Assembly (NCBI RefSeq): GCF_013282665.1 | Contig: NZ_CP054041.1 | Span: 310,001 to 374,000 of the forward strand | Reading direction: 5' to 3' | DNA from: Listeria monocytogenes | GTDB taxonomy: Bacteria > Bacillota > Bacilli > Lactobacillales > Listeriaceae | DNA length: 64,000 nucleotides | In this document: positions 1-9,182 of the stretch, piece after piece | Layout of the letters: each line of letters opens with the position of its first letter | Position numbering within the stretch: position 1 is the first letter of the stretch | The notes under the pieces: model-generated | Database searches by the model: none | The model's input: only the letters and a program-made list of their open reading frames with translations | Told to the model about the DNA's origin: nothing | Made by a program: the position numbers and the translations under genes

Positions 1-805
1 CACCATCAGCCATCCCAACTAGAATATTGGATAGCTGTTCTTTTTCTTGCCTAAGGGCGCTGACATTATATTTCAATTGTTTTGCCATATCGTTAAAAGC
101 TACCCCGAGTTCGCCAATTTCATCATGTGTATAAGTTGGTACGCGGTTGTCAAAATTTCCTTTAGAAACAGCAATCGCAATTTTTTTCATTTCCCGAAGC
201 GGAAAAGCCATACGAGAAGAAAAGACAAATGACAAGATAGATGTAATAACTATCGCAATAATACCTGAAACAATTAACGTACTCATTGTTTTTTCGTTCA
301 CTTTTAAGATATCATGATAAGACTGATAAACGTAAACAACGCCAGTTTCCCCATTCGCAAGCTTAAACTTCTGCGCAGAAATTTCGACTGGTAAAGAACT
401 TTTTTCTGTTTTGAAATTATATTTCATCGTTACACTATTATCTTTTTCTAATGCTTCATCTAATGTCTTATCTTGAATTAATTTATTAGCGGATGCACTA
501 GAAATAGTATCTGGCGACTGCGATTGATAGACGCTTTTTCCATTTTGTTCAATAATGACACCCATCGTATCATCAAGTAGTATAAGTGCAGAATCATTAT
601 GATTTTTAGCAGAGATCACTTCATTATTTTCTTGCATGACAGTGATGATACTAGCAGTTTTATTCTCTAATTCATTTGTTATTCGAGTAATATTATTTTT
701 TTCATATATCATTGCAACTAAAAATCCAGAAATAACTAAAATCCCTATCAATAAAAGAATAATGGTACTCCAAATTTTCCCAACAATACTATTCCAAATC
801 TTCAT
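1..805 (-). CDS. resE: ResE-type sensor histidine kinase, N-terminal part (runs off the left edge)
   Basis: Membrane sensor kinase partner of ResD. The minus-strand frame is open from an ATG at 805 to the window edge (about 268 codons). It starts MKIWNSIVGKIW, followed by a hydrophobic segment (about residues 12-34), an extracytoplasmic sensor region, a second membrane segment (about 178-198), then a HAMP-like linker with the run FPLREMKKIA and HDEIGELGVAFNDM. The kinase core lies outside the window. A GGTGAG ribosome-binding site precedes the ATG. The assignment rests on position directly downstream of resD and on the TM-sensor-TM-HAMP layout. The 100-base gap to resD holds a terminator-like hairpin. 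Family role (known): oxygen/NO-responsive control of respiration. Confidence 0.85.
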   Translation of the reverse strand, partial: MKIWNSIVGKIWSTIILLLIGILVISGFLVAMIYEKNNITRITNELENKTASIITVMQENNEVISAKNHNDSALILLDDTMGVIIEQNGKSVYQSQSPDTISSASANKLIQDKTLDEALEKDNSVTMKYNFKTEKSSLPVEISAQKFKLANGETGVVYVYQSYHDILKVNEKTMSTLIVSGIIAIVITSILSFVFSSRMAFPLREMKKIAIAVSKGNFDNRVPTYTHDEIGELGVAFNDMAKQLKYNVSALRQEKEQLSNILVGMADG

Positions 806-832
806 CTATTCTCACCTCGGTCCTCGCAAAAA

Positions 833-891
833 AATAACGAACAAAGCACGTGCGGCATAACACTTGCCGATTAAACGTCTTTGCCCGTTAT
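833..891 (-). terminator. Long stem-loop with U-tract between resD and resE
   Basis: Read on the minus strand, ATAACG, CAAAG, ACGT and CGGCA arms pair in register with TGCCG, ACGT, CTTTG and CGTTAT, with small internal bulges, and the distal arm runs into seven T residues. This is an intrinsic-terminator shape placed inside a presumed operon, so it probably lowers resE expression relative to resD. Function inferred. Confidence 0.6.
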
Positions 892-905
892 CTTAGTCTG
901 TTTTA

Positions 906-1622
906 TTAATCTTCTGGAACTTCAAATTTATATCCAAGACCCCAAACTGTTACAATCATTCTAGCAGCGTCTTCCGATACATCATGCAGTTTTTCACGAA
1001 GTCTTTTAACATGCGTATCAATCGTCCGTAAATCACCAAAGAACTCATAACGCCATACTTCTTTTAAAAGTGACTCGCGGTCAAATACTTTATCCGGAGA
1101 TTTAGCCAAATAATAAAGCAAGTCATATTCTTTTGGTGTCAAACCGATTTCTTTTCCATCGACAATAACACGGTGAGCTTCGTTATCAATTTTCAAATGT
1201 GGGAAAGTAATAATGTCTCCCGGTGTTCCTCCTGCTGATTCTTCTGAGGATTGTTTCGCACGACGAAGGACAGCCTTCACACGAAGCACTACTTCTCTTG
1301 GGCTAAATGGTTTAACGATATAATCATCTGCACCAACTTCAAAGCCTTGTACTCGGTTAGCTTCTTCTCCTTTTGCAGTCAACATAACAACAGGTGTTGA
1401 TTTAAACTCTCTCAGTTCACGACAAACTTCGATACCGTCTTTACCAGGCATCATCAAATCAAGTAGGATTACTTCATAATTGTTGTTTAGCGCCATGCTT
1501 AAGGCTTGATCACCATCACTAGCTTCTTCAATACGATAGTTTTCTCTTTCAAGATACATCTTAAGAAGGCGGCGTATCCGGTCCTCATCATCCACAACAA
1601 GCACTCTAACTTGTTCACTCAT
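906..1622 (-). CDS. resD: Two-component response regulator ResD (OmpR family)
   Basis: DNA-binding response regulator, 238 aa. The receiver domain occupies about residues 6-120, with the acidic pair DDED near residue 11, the phospho-acceptor Asp55 in ILLDLMMPG, and Lys in the IVKPFSP loop. The C-terminal winged-helix OmpR domain is about residues 135-235 (LTPKEYDLLYYLA, RTIDTHVKRLREKL, VWGLGYKF). A GGGGATGAG sequence precedes the ATG. The 183-base gap upstream holds a TATAAT -10 (1751-1756, minus), so it probably has its own promoter as well as read-through from rluB. Followed by resE after a hairpin. In Bacillus ResD controls respiratory and anaerobic genes; in Listeria the homologue is also linked to virulence-associated sugar responses (established knowledge). 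Confidence 0.92.
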   Translation of the reverse strand: MSEQVRVLVVDDEDRIRRLLKMYLERENYRIEEASDGDQALSMALNNNYEVILLDLMMPGKDGIEVCRELREFKSTPVVMLTAKGEEANRVQGFEVGADDYIVKPFSPREVVLRVKAVLRRAKQSSEESAGGTPGDIITFPHLKIDNEAHRVIVDGKEIGLTPKEYDLLYYLAKSPDKVFDRESLLKEVWRYEFFGDLRTIDTHVKRLREKLHDVSEDAARMIVTVWGLGYKFEVPED

Positions 1623-1805
1623 AAGTACTCATCCCCTAACTCTCATTTACATTAAAACGATCACTTACATTCAATTAAATAAATGGAATCTTCCGTACCC
1701 ACATACGAAAAAACCATACAATTGCCTATACCAAATTTCCTACGATTTAAATTATACATGTTTTTCACAAAACACGCTATTAGAAAGTATATTTTGTAAG
1801 AAAAG

Positions 1806-2540
1806 TTACTTTTTATTTTTACCAAATCTTGCTTCTGTTTTTAATTGTTTTACTTCATGATGCGATAATTCTCTGCGTTCCCCTGCGTTTAAACCACGTA
1901 AATTTAAGAACGAGTATTCTTCCCTAGATAATTTTTGCACTTCAAAACCAACAGCCTCAAACATTTTACGCACTTGGCGATTTCGGCCTTCATGAATTGT
2001 AATCTCTACAATAGCTTTATCTTTCGTTTTGTCAGATGAACGTACTTTTACTTTTGCTGGTGCCGTTTTGCGACCATCAATCACCACACCGCGTTCTAAC
2101 TGACGAATCACTTCTCGTTCAGGAATACCTTTAATTCGTGCAATATATGTTTTGGAAACTTCATTTTTCGGATGCATTAGCAAGTTAGCGAAATCCCCGT
2201 CATTGGTCATTAATAACAAACCAGAAGTATCATAGTCAAGTCGTCCTACGGGATAGAGTCTCTCAGGAATATCTGCAAAATAATCCGCTACAGTTGTACG
2301 ACCTTTATCATCTGTTACAGCCGATACCGTTCCTCTTGGTTTATAAAAAAGGAAATAGCGGTGTTCTTCTTTTGTTAGTTGAATTCCCTCTACTTCAATG
2401 CGCTCAGTACCGCTAACTTTCACACCTAACTCGGTGACTACTTTACCGTTCACTGTTACTTTACCTTCTTGAATAAGCTTTTCTGCTTTTCTTCTTGAAG
2501 TAATACCTGCGTTCGCAATCACTTTTTGTAAACGTTCCAT
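1806..2540 (-). CDS. rluB: 23S rRNA pseudouridine synthase RluB
   Basis: Pseudouridine synthase of the RsuA/RluB family, 244 aa, expected to modify the large-subunit rRNA in the cytoplasm. An S4 RNA-binding domain is at about residues 1-60 (ERLQKVIANAGITSRRKAEKLI). The catalytic domain carries the family motif PVGRLDYDTSGLLLMTNDG (about 96-114) with the catalytic Asp in GRLDYDTSG, and later EGRNRQVRKMFEAVG. The ATG at 2540 follows TAAGAATGG a few bases after scpB, so the gene is probably co-transcribed with scpA and scpB, as in Bacillus. The C-terminal lysine-rich tail is ordinary for the family. RluB is preferred over RsuA because of the S4-PSUS length and scp linkage. Confidence 0.93.
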   Translation of the reverse strand: MERLQKVIANAGITSRRKAEKLIQEGKVTVNGKVVTELGVKVSGTERIEVEGIQLTKEEHRYFLFYKPRGTVSAVTDDKGRTTVADYFADIPERLYPVGRLDYDTSGLLLMTNDGDFANLLMHPKNEVSKTYIARIKGIPEREVIRQLERGVVIDGRKTAPAKVKVRSSDKTKDKAIVEITIHEGRNRQVRKMFEAVGFEVQKLSREEYSFLNLRGLNAGERRELSHHEVKQLKTEARFGKNKK

Positions 2541-2542
2541 TC

Positions 2543-3139
2543 TTATTCCTCCTCCTGTTCTTTACTTTGGTTAAACCGGTCAAAAAACAGGTCCATTTCA
2601 TTCTGATCTGGTTCTTCTGCGGCTGGATCAGCAAGCTTTGGTAAATCCTCTAGAGAATTTAAGCCAAATGCATCTAAAAATTCACTTGTAGTAACGTAAA
2701 GTTTTGCTCGGCCAGCTCCATCCACACGACCTTTATCTGTTACAAGTCCTTTGGCTACTAAGGTTCTGATTGGACCATCTGTTTGAACGCCGCGAACCTC
2801 ATCCACTTCCATTCTTGTCACTGGTTGACGATACGCAATAATCGCTAAAGTCTCTAACGATGCTTGCGACAAAACGGTGTTGCTTGGAACTTCAACTAGC
2901 TTACGTAAATAATCTGCATGGGCTTTTTTCGTAGCTAATTGAAACGTCCCTGCAAGCTCTAAAAGAATCAGTCCTCTATCAGCACTTCCATTATATCGTT
3001 CACTTAAAAGCTCTAATAAATTGAGCGCTTCAATATGCGTGATTTCCATGACTTCGGTTAATTGTTCCGTTGAAAGTCCTGCATCTCCTGCTGCAAAAAG
3101 CAAGCTCTCTAATATGCCTAATTGTTCTTCTCTGTTCAC
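2543..3139 (-). CDS. scpB: Segregation and condensation protein B
   Basis: Kleisin-associated winged-helix protein of the SMC-ScpAB condensin, which compacts and separates the chromosome. 198 aa, close to the usual length of Bacillus ScpB. Two winged-helix regions are apparent: the first over about 1-80, the second around LETLAIIAYRQPVTRMEVDEVRGV (about 97-120), which is the family signature. The start is a GTG overlapping the scpA stop by four bases (GTGA), so the pair is translationally coupled. Acidic C-terminus as usual. Confidence 0.95.
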   Translation of the reverse strand: MNREEQLGILESLLFAAGDAGLSTEQLTEVMEITHIEALNLLELLSERYNGSADRGLILLELAGTFQLATKKAHADYLRKLVEVPSNTVLSQASLETLAIIAYRQPVTRMEVDEVRGVQTDGPIRTLVAKGLVTDKGRVDGAGRAKLYVTTSEFLDAFGLNSLEDLPKLADPAAEEPDQNEMDLFFDRFNQSKEQEEE

Positions 3140-3885
3140 GATAGTTCTTCCCCTTTACCTTGCACATATAAATCCGCAAAACTTTCCGCTTGTTCTACTT
3201 CGACCAATTTTCGTTTCATTAATTCTAGCAAAGCCAAAAATGTAACGACAAGTTGTTCTTTCGTTTGTTCTTCAAACAGCTCATCAAATCGTAAGCGGTG
3301 ATTGACTTGTTGATGTAATTTCCCTAAAACAGCATCCATTCTTTCATCAATGGAGATTTCCTGCGTAGTAATTCGTGTATGCAGCGGTTTATTTAACTTT
3401 TTACGTCGCAGCATTTTGTTAAAAGCGCTTAACATATCGTTTAATGATACATCGAGTTCTGCTACTTTTGTCCCGTCATCATATGCTGCTAAATCCATTG
3501 GTGGCTTACTGAAATAAAAGCTTCGTTCCGCCTCTTTTTCTTTTAGTTCTTTGGCGGCTTCTTTAAAGCGTTTGTATTCCATTAGTTTTTCAACTAAAGC
3601 GTCACGAGGATCCTCTTCCTCTTCTAGTGTATCATAGTCGATTTCCAGTTCTTGTTTTGGTAGGAGCATTTTACTTTTGATTGCCAGTAAAGTTGCTGCC
3701 ATCACTAAATATTCGCTGGCAACATCTAATTCCATTTCTTGCATTGTATGAACAAATTCCATATATTGGTCCGTAATTTCAGCCATGGGGATGTCATAAA
3801 TATCGACTTCTAGTTGTCCAATTAAATGAAGAAGTAAGTCAAGCGGTCCTTCAAATGCGTCCACTTTAAAATTCATTTCTACCAT
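3136..3885 (-). CDS. scpA: Segregation and condensation protein A (kleisin)
   Basis: Kleisin subunit bridging the SMC heads with ScpB. 249 aa, matching the family. The N-terminal signature KVDAFEGPLDLLLHLI (about residues 7-22) and DIYDIPMAEITDQYM are visible; the middle is acidic and charged; the C-terminal winged helix includes VVTFLALLELMKRK. The ATG at 3885 follows a GGGCGGG ribosome-binding site. It begins 15 bases downstream of the lysA stop (lysA lies upstream on the same strand), so lysA-scpA-scpB-rluB may be one transcript. Confidence 0.95.
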   Translation of the reverse strand: MVEMNFKVDAFEGPLDLLLHLIGQLEVDIYDIPMAEITDQYMEFVHTMQEMELDVASEYLVMAATLLAIKSKMLLPKQELEIDYDTLEEEEDPRDALVEKLMEYKRFKEAAKELKEKEAERSFYFSKPPMDLAAYDDGTKVAELDVSLNDMLSAFNKMLRRKKLNKPLHTRITTQEISIDERMDAVLGKLHQQVNHRLRFDELFEEQTKEQLVVTFLALLELMKRKLVEVEQAESFADLYVQGKGEELS

Positions 3886-3900
3886 ATTTGTCCCGCCCTA

Positions 3901-5211
3901 CTATAATGAAAGATCATTTTGCACTAAATTTTCATATGTTTCGCGGGCAACGATTAATTTATCGATTCCGTTTTCCACAAAAACAACTGGTGGTCTTGGG
4001 ATACGGTTATAGTTACTTGCCATTGCATAACCATAGGCTCCTGTACAAAATACTGCCAAAACTTCACCGGCGTTTGATTTTGGTAGTGGTAAATCCCATA
4101 TTAACATATCACCAGACTCACAACATTTTCCTGCGATAGCCACTGTTTCTTCTGCGACTTTCTCTGGGTTTGCAGCAAGAACAGCATCATAGTGGGCATC
4201 ATATAACGCTGGGCGAATATTATCAGACATGCCCCCATCCACCGCAATATAGTTCCGAATTCCCGGAACTTCTTTTCGCGATCCAACTTTATAAAGTGTT
4301 GTTCCTGCTTCACCAACAAGCGAACGCCCTGGTTCAATCCAAATTTCAGGAATGTCAATATCGTTACTATCCGCCACATCCCGCACTTCATCCATAATTT
4401 GACGTACGTATTCGCTAGGTTCAAGCGGCTCGTCCTCCGCCGTATAACGTACACCGAAACCGCCACCAAGATTAAGTACTTTGGAATCAAACCCTAGAGT
4501 TTGGTGCCATTCAACTAGTTTATCCATAATACGTCGAGCCGCTAATTTAAAACCAGTTGTTTCAAAAATTTGCGACCCAATATGACAGTGGAGTCCAATT
4601 AAATCAAAGGATGCACTTGCATGAAGTACTTGTTTAATCGCTTTTTCAGCCTGTCCATTTGTAAGTCCAAATCCAAATTTCGAATCATCTTGACCTGTTA
4701 AAATATAGTCATGTGTATGCGCTTCTATCCCTGGTGTCACGCGAATTAAAACCGAAGCCTTTTCATTTCGTTCTATTAATATATCTTCTAATAAACTAAT
4801 TTCATAATAATTATCAATAACAAAACAACCGATGCCATAATCAAGCGCCATATGTATTTCTTCTGCACTTTTATTATTTCCGTGAAAATGAATTCTTTCA
4901 GGAGGGAAATTTGCTTTTATTGCCGTATAAAGTTCTCCACCTGATACAACATCGAGCGATAAGCCTTCTTCAGCCATCAGCTGATAAATCGCTACTGCAG
5001 AAAATGCTTTACTCGCATAAGCTACTTGCGCTTTTACGCCTAGCTCCTCGAATGTCTTCTTAAATCCTCTTGCTCGGTCACGGATTAGCGCTACATCATA
5101 AACGTAAAGTGGCGTCCCATATTTTTCAGTAAGCTTTAAAGTGTCCACCCCTCCAATTTCGAGATGTCCTTCTGCATTTACATTCATTGTTCCAAGCCGT
5201 TCAAACGTCAC
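3901..5211 (-). CDS. lysA: Diaminopimelate decarboxylase
   Basis: PLP enzyme converting meso-diaminopimelate to lysine in the cytoplasm, the final lysine step. 436 aa. The PLP lysine lies in AYASKAFSA (about residue 64), the glycine loop is LNLGGGFGVRY, and the C-terminal barrel has CCESGDML and GAYGYAMASNYN, which carry the active-site Cys and Tyr. Start: a GTG at 5211 preceded by AAGGTGGGA at normal spacing. It lies between the punA terminator and scpA. Confidence 0.95.
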   Translation of the reverse strand: MTFERLGTMNVNAEGHLEIGGVDTLKLTEKYGTPLYVYDVALIRDRARGFKKTFEELGVKAQVAYASKAFSAVAIYQLMAEEGLSLDVVSGGELYTAIKANFPPERIHFHGNNKSAEEIHMALDYGIGCFVIDNYYEISLLEDILIERNEKASVLIRVTPGIEAHTHDYILTGQDDSKFGFGLTNGQAEKAIKQVLHASASFDLIGLHCHIGSQIFETTGFKLAARRIMDKLVEWHQTLGFDSKVLNLGGGFGVRYTAEDEPLEPSEYVRQIMDEVRDVADSNDIDIPEIWIEPGRSLVGEAGTTLYKVGSRKEVPGIRNYIAVDGGMSDNIRPALYDAHYDAVLAANPEKVAEETVAIAGKCCESGDMLIWDLPLPKSNAGEVLAVFCTGAYGYAMASNYNRIPRPPVVFVENGIDKLIVARETYENLVQNDLSL

Positions 5212-5314
5212 GCCAATCCCACCTTTACATTATAGATTTTTAAAAGTTCTTTTATATAGTAGCACACTAAGAAGCCGAGCGACAATAACTATCTGAAAAT
5301 ATTATCAAATACGT

Positions 5315-5374
5315 AAAAAACTCAGCCCAAATCTATTATCTCCTTGCTTCAGAAAATAACAAATTTGGGCTGAG
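5315..5374 (-). terminator. Intrinsic terminator after punA
   Basis: CTCAGCCCAAAT (5321-5332) pairs with ATTTGGGCTGAG (5363-5374), a 12-bp perfect stem. On the minus strand it is followed by a six-T run. It ends the xerD/deoB/punA transcript before lysA. Confidence 0.88.
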
Positions 5375-5391
5375 ATTAGCTACCATTTATT

Positions 5392-6210
5392 CTAAGAAAT
5401 TTTAGCGACAATCGCTTTTACATATTGTAAAAACGTGCTGCGGACTTGATCTGTTGTTTCAATAACTTCCGTATGAGAAAGTGGTTGATCCAAAATTCCG
5501 GCTGCCATATTCGTAATACAAGAAATACCTAGCACGCGTAATCCAGCATGGTTAGCAATGATAACTTCCGGTACAGTGGACATCCCAACTGCATCTGCTC
5601 CAAGCGTACGCATCATTTGGATTTCAGCAGGTGTTTCGTAAGTTGGACCGCTAAATCCAGCATAAACACCTTCACGGATAGTTAGATTAAGTTCTTGAGC
5701 AATAAGTCTAGCATCCACACGTAGAGCTAAATTATACGCCTCAGACATATCTGGGAAACGCGGCCCAAAATGCTCATCATTTGGTCCAATAAGCGGGTTC
5801 GTTCCAGTAAAGTTGATGTGATCAGAAATCAACATTAAGTCTCCAGCAGAGTATAATTCATTTACGCCACCAGCCGCATTCGTCACAACAAGCACTTCTA
5901 CACCAAGTTCTTTCATAACACGAACTGGGAAAGTAACATCTTGCATCGAATAGCCTTCATAAAAGTGGAAACGTCCTTGCATTGCCACAACTTCTTTATT
6001 CTCTAACTCACCAAAAACAAATTGCCCCGCGTGTCCTTCAACTGTCGAAACAGGAAAATGTGGAATTTCACCATAAGAAAGTTTTGTTGGATTGTTTACT
6101 TCATCCGCAAGTACACCTAAACCAGAACCAAGAATCAAACCAATTTTTGGTGTACCGTTGTAACTTTCTCTAATTTTTGCAACTGCTTCATTTACTTTTT
6201 CTAAACTCAT
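5392..6210 (-). CDS. punA: Purine-nucleoside phosphorylase
   Basis: Phosphorolysis of purine nucleosides to base plus (deoxy)ribose-1-phosphate, cytoplasmic. 272 aa, trimeric PNP class I (PunA/PupG type). Motifs: LILGSGLG (about 24-31, phosphate binding), GHAGQFVFGEL (His86 region), VTNAAGGVNE (about 110-119), and SGPTYETPAEIQMMRTLGADAVGMSTVPEVI, the substrate-binding signature. The ATG has a strong GGGAGGA site 6-7 bases upstream. It follows deoB by 18 bases; deoB consumes the sugar phosphate it makes. Confidence 0.94.
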   Translation of the reverse strand: MSLEKVNEAVAKIRESYNGTPKIGLILGSGLGVLADEVNNPTKLSYGEIPHFPVSTVEGHAGQFVFGELENKEVVAMQGRFHFYEGYSMQDVTFPVRVMKELGVEVLVVTNAAGGVNELYSAGDLMLISDHINFTGTNPLIGPNDEHFGPRFPDMSEAYNLALRVDARLIAQELNLTIREGVYAGFSGPTYETPAEIQMMRTLGADAVGMSTVPEVIIANHAGLRVLGISCITNMAAGILDQPLSHTEVIETTDQVRSTFLQYVKAIVAKIS

Positions 6211-6228
6211 TTTTGTTCCTCCCTTTTC

Positions 6229-7413
6229 CTATTTCAAGTCTTTTAAGAAACTTGTTCCATATTCTGGCATTTTCACGTCAAAATTATCCGCAACTGTCGC
6301 GCCAAGATCGGCAAATGTTTTGCGTAATTCTAATTCTGAACCGCCATTTTTAAAGCGTGGTGAGTATACAAGTAATGGTACAAACTCACGTGTGTGGTCT
6401 GTGCCAGAGTACGTTGGGTCATTTCCGTGATCAGCTGTAATTATTAAAAGATCATCCTCTGTTAGTTTTTCCATTACTTCTACTAAACGACCATCAAAAT
6501 CAACAAGCGCATCTGCGTAACCTTGTGGATCACGACGGTGTCCGAAAAGCGCATCAAAATCTACTAAATTCAAGAAACTCATACCGTTAAAATCTTTATC
6601 TAATACAGCGATAAATTGATCCATTCCGTCCATATTTGATTTCGTACGGATAGACTCTGTAACACCTTCACCATCAAAAATATCAGAAATTTTACCAATG
6701 GCAATCACATCTTTACCGCCTTCTTTTAAAGCATCCATTACTGTTGGCTTAAATGGTTTTAGTGCATAGTCATGACGATTTGGCGTTCTAACAAACGCAC
6801 CTGGTTCTCCAACAAACGGGCGAGCAATAATACGACCAAGCATGTACGGGTCATCTAGTGTAATTTCACGACAAAATTCACAGATTTCATACAGTTCTTC
6901 TAAAGGAACTACATCTTCATGGGCTGCAATTTGTAAAACGGAGTCCGCTGATGTATAAACAATGAGCGCACCTGTTTTCACATGCTCTTCTCCAAGTTCC
7001 GCCATAATTTCTGTTCCGCTCGCTGGTTTATTTCCAATTACTTTACGTCCTGTTTTTTCTTCAATTTGGTTGATTAAATCGTCTGGAAATCCATCTGGGA
7101 ATACGCGGAAAGGTGTGTCAATGTATAAGCCCATGATTTCCCAGTGACCAGTCATTGTATCTTTACCGTTCGAAGCTTCTTGCATTTTTGTATAGTAAGC
7201 AAGTGGTTTTTCTGCTTTTTTAATTCCATCGATTTCTCGAATATTCGATAAACCTAATTTGCCCATTTCAGGCATGTTTAGTCCGCCGACATGTTTAGCA
7301 ATATGTCCAAATGTATCTACATCAAAATCACCAAATTTAGCAGCATCTGGTGCTTCTCCAATACCAACGGAATCCATTACAACAACATGTACTCTTTTAA
7401 ATTTATCTGGCAT
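6229..7413 (-). CDS. deoB: Phosphopentomutase
   Basis: Interconverts (deoxy)ribose-1-phosphate and the 5-phosphate, using two metal ions; cytoplasmic. 394 aa, the normal DeoB length. Alkaline-phosphatase fold: metal-binding Asp in [14 protein letters not shown] (about 10-23), TGHWEIMG, the insert domain in the middle, and C-terminal metal ligands in [30 protein letters not shown]. It sits between xerD and punA, with 28 bases to xerD, matching the Bacillus drm-pupG pair next to ripX. Confidence 0.96.
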   Translation of the reverse strand: MPDKFKRVHVVVMDSVGIGEAPDAAKFGDFDVDTFGHIAKHVGGLNMPEMGKLGLSNIREIDGIKKAEKPLAYYTKMQEASNGKDTMTGHWEIMGLYIDTPFRVFPDGFPDDLINQIEEKTGRKVIGNKPASGTEIMAELGEEHVKTGALIVYTSADSVLQIAAHEDVVPLEELYEICEFCREITLDDPYMLGRIIARPFVGEPGAFVRTPNRHDYALKPFKPTVMDALKEGGKDVIAIGKISDIFDGEGVTESIRTKSNMDGMDQFIAVLDKDFNGMSFLNLVDFDALFGHRRDPQGYADALVDFDGRLVEVMEKLTEDDLLIITADHGNDPTYSGTDHTREFVPLLVYSPRFKNGGSELELRKTFADLGATVADNFDVKMPEYGTSFLKDLK

Positions 7414-7441
7414 ATTTACTCATCCTTTTCAACTATATTTT

Positions 7442-8335
7442 TTAAGCACGTGGGTGGAACTGTTTGTATACATCTTTTAGCCGCAGCTTTGTTACGTGTG
7501 TATAAATTTGTGTAGTGGAGATATCGGCGTGACCAAGGAGTTCTTGTACCGATCTTAAATCAGCTCCATTTTCAAGTAAATGGGTGGCGAATGAATGACG
7601 CAAAGTATGCGGTGTAATCTGCTTTTCAATACCCGATTCTTTCGCAATACCTTTTAAAATCTTCCAGAAACCTTGTCTCGTAAGTCCTTGACCGTGATGA
7701 TTTAAAAACACAAAATCATTTCGGTATTTTGGCCTGCGAAGTTTTGGTCTCGCTTCCTCTAAATACTTCTCTAACACAGTAGTTGCTGTTTTCCCAAGCG
7801 GAATAATTCGTTCTTTATCTCCTTTACCAATCGTTTGAATAAAACACATATGAAGATGTAAATCGTCCATTTTCAGACTGACAAGTTCCGTTACACGAAG
7901 CCCTGTCGCATATAAAATTTCCATCATCGCTTGATCCCTTAATCCAAGTGGTGCACTCGTATCAGAGGAACTAAGTAATTTCTCCACATCATCTAGGTTC
8001 AAAACTTTTGGTAATCCTTGCGCTTGTTTCGGCGTTTCAATTTGAATCATTGGGTCATGTGACATTTTCCCATCGTGCATTAAATAATGAAAGAAAGATC
8101 GTAGTGAAGCAATATATCGCGCCACACTTCTCGCTGATTTCCCTTCTTGTCTTGCAAATGCCATAAAACCAACTATATCGCTGCGTTCAAGTGTATTCGG
8201 ATCTGTTAATCCCTTTGATACATCCATATAAGAAACAAAATAGCGTAAATCTCGTTCATAAGCTTTGATTGTATTCGCGGATAATCCTCTCTCTACAATT
8301 AAAAAATGTAAAAAATCCTCAATTAAATCATTCAT
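7442..8335 (-). CDS. xerD: Tyrosine recombinase XerD
   Basis: Site-specific recombinase that resolves chromosome dimers at dif with XerC. 297 aa from the chosen ATG at 8335. The longer GTG start (8350) is less likely because that GTG lies inside the GTGGAGGAAA ribosome-binding site that serves the ATG. SAM-like core-binding domain about residues 1-85; catalytic domain has the Arg in ATGLRVTELVSL, Lys in IGKGDKERIIPLG, HxxR in TPHTLRHSFATHLLENGADLR, the His in LLGHADISTTQIYTHV and the nucleophile Tyr in that last motif. Next to fur upstream and deoB downstream, as in Bacillus. Confidence 0.96.
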   Translation of the reverse strand: MNDLIEDFLHFLIVERGLSANTIKAYERDLRYFVSYMDVSKGLTDPNTLERSDIVGFMAFARQEGKSARSVARYIASLRSFFHYLMHDGKMSHDPMIQIETPKQAQGLPKVLNLDDVEKLLSSSDTSAPLGLRDQAMMEILYATGLRVTELVSLKMDDLHLHMCFIQTIGKGDKERIIPLGKTATTVLEKYLEEARPKLRRPKYRNDFVFLNHHGQGLTRQGFWKILKGIAKESGIEKQITPHTLRHSFATHLLENGADLRSVQELLGHADISTTQIYTHVTKLRLKDVYKQFHPRA

Positions 8336-8450
8336 AAGCGTTTCCTCCACAAATCCTATTCTACCATGTTACACTTCCACTGAAAACGTTTAATTAATAG
8401 AAAAAGACTTATAATACTTTTCACGCAATTCAGTCCATCTTTTTTACCAT

Positions 8451-8483
8451 AAAAAAAAGTTTGAGATAAATTATCCCAAACTC
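8451..8483 (-). terminator. Intrinsic terminator after fur
   Basis: On the minus strand GAGTTTGGGATAA pairs with TTATCTCAAACTT (one G-U) and is followed by eight T residues. Ends the fur transcript ahead of xerD, which therefore likely has its own promoter in 8336-8450. Confidence 0.88.
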
Positions 8484-8488
8484 TTGTA

Positions 8489-8941
8489 TTATTCTTTTTT
8501 AGATTTTTGTCTGCAGTCTGCACAAATCCCTTGGAAAGTCAGACGATGATCTTTAACAAGAAAGTTCCACTTCGATTCGACGATTTTCTCCACATCTTCT
8601 AACAAGTCTTCTTGGATTTCTTCTACAGAACCGCACTCCAAACAGACTAAATGATGATGAAAATGTTTGGCGCCTTCTTGTCTCAAGTCATATCGAGAAA
8701 CGCCGTCCCCAAAATTGATTTTATCAACCACGCGTAATTCTGTTAAAAGCTCCAACGTTCTATAAACAGTTGCAAGGCCAGTGTCGGGTGCAATATCTTT
8801 CACATGCAAGAAAACTTCCTCCGCACTTAAATGATCCTTTTCATTTTCCAGTAAAACGCGAACAGTGGCTTCCCGCTGTGGGGTTAATTTATAACTAGCA
8901 TCATGAAGTTGTGCTTTAATGCGTCCAATACGACCTTCCAT
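8489..8941 (-). CDS. fur: Ferric uptake regulator Fur
   Basis: Iron-sensing repressor, 150 aa from the ATG at 8941. That start has a GGGAGGAACC site in front and matches family length; the frame stays open upstream to 9043, but that extension contains the Fur box and is low-complexity. Winged-helix domain about residues 1-80 (LTPQREATVRVLLEN, TGLATVYRTLELL); metal sensing/dimer domain has the HFHHHLVCLECG run plus a second CxxC (CADC) at the C-terminus, the structural Zn site. Fur is preferred over PerR/Zur because the adjacent operons are siderophore uptake genes with Fur boxes. A Fur box in its own leader suggests autoregulation. Confidence 0.93.
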   Translation of the reverse strand: MEGRIGRIKAQLHDASYKLTPQREATVRVLLENEKDHLSAEEVFLHVKDIAPDTGLATVYRTLELLTELRVVDKINFGDGVSRYDLRQEGAKHFHHHLVCLECGSVEEIQEDLLEDVEKIVESKWNFLVKDHRLTFQGICADCRQKSKKE

Positions 8942-8982
8942 TATGGTTCCTCCCTTGGTTGCTATCACAAGTTGTCTTTCTA

Positions 8983-9003
8983 TATTATCATTATTATCAT
9001 TTA
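8983..9003 (-). promoter_or_regulatory. Fur box in the fur leader
   Basis: Minus-strand TGATAATAATGATAATA is a GATAAT-repeat type Fur box. It lies about 40 bases before the fur ATG and just downstream of a TTGCAT/TAAACT promoter (about 9015-9043, minus strand). Predicted autoregulation. Confidence 0.6.
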
Positions 9004-9045
9004 ACAATAAATACAGTTTATAATAATTATAAATAAAATGCAAGT

Positions 9046-9091
9046 TAGGAATTCAGTTTTCGCTGTTAAAATAGCATGTATTCAATTCCTA
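9046..9091 (-). terminator. Possible stem-loop after fhuG, before the fur promoter
   Basis: TAGGAATT (9046-9053) pairs with AATTCCTA (9084-9091), with an inner GCTGTT/AATAGC-like pairing. No strong T-run follows, so it is a weak terminator candidate. The same gap holds a half Fur box, TGATTATCA (9139-9147), and an AT-rich TAATAATTATTA tract at 9170-9185 with no clear role. Confidence 0.3.
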
Positions 9092-9182
9092 TTGCTTATG
9101 TTTACTAAGATATCATAAAAGTAATAGGCTGTCTACAATGATTATCAATTACTAACTAATTTCTCGTTATCAATAATAATTA

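Noticed and set aside
4101..4490. 129-codon minus-strand frame inside lysA
   Set aside because: Out-of-frame overlap fully inside lysA without SD or homology.
8942..9043. 34-codon N-terminal extension of Fur
   Set aside because: It would run through the Fur box and promoter, is low complexity, and the internal ATG has a better SD and fits the family length.
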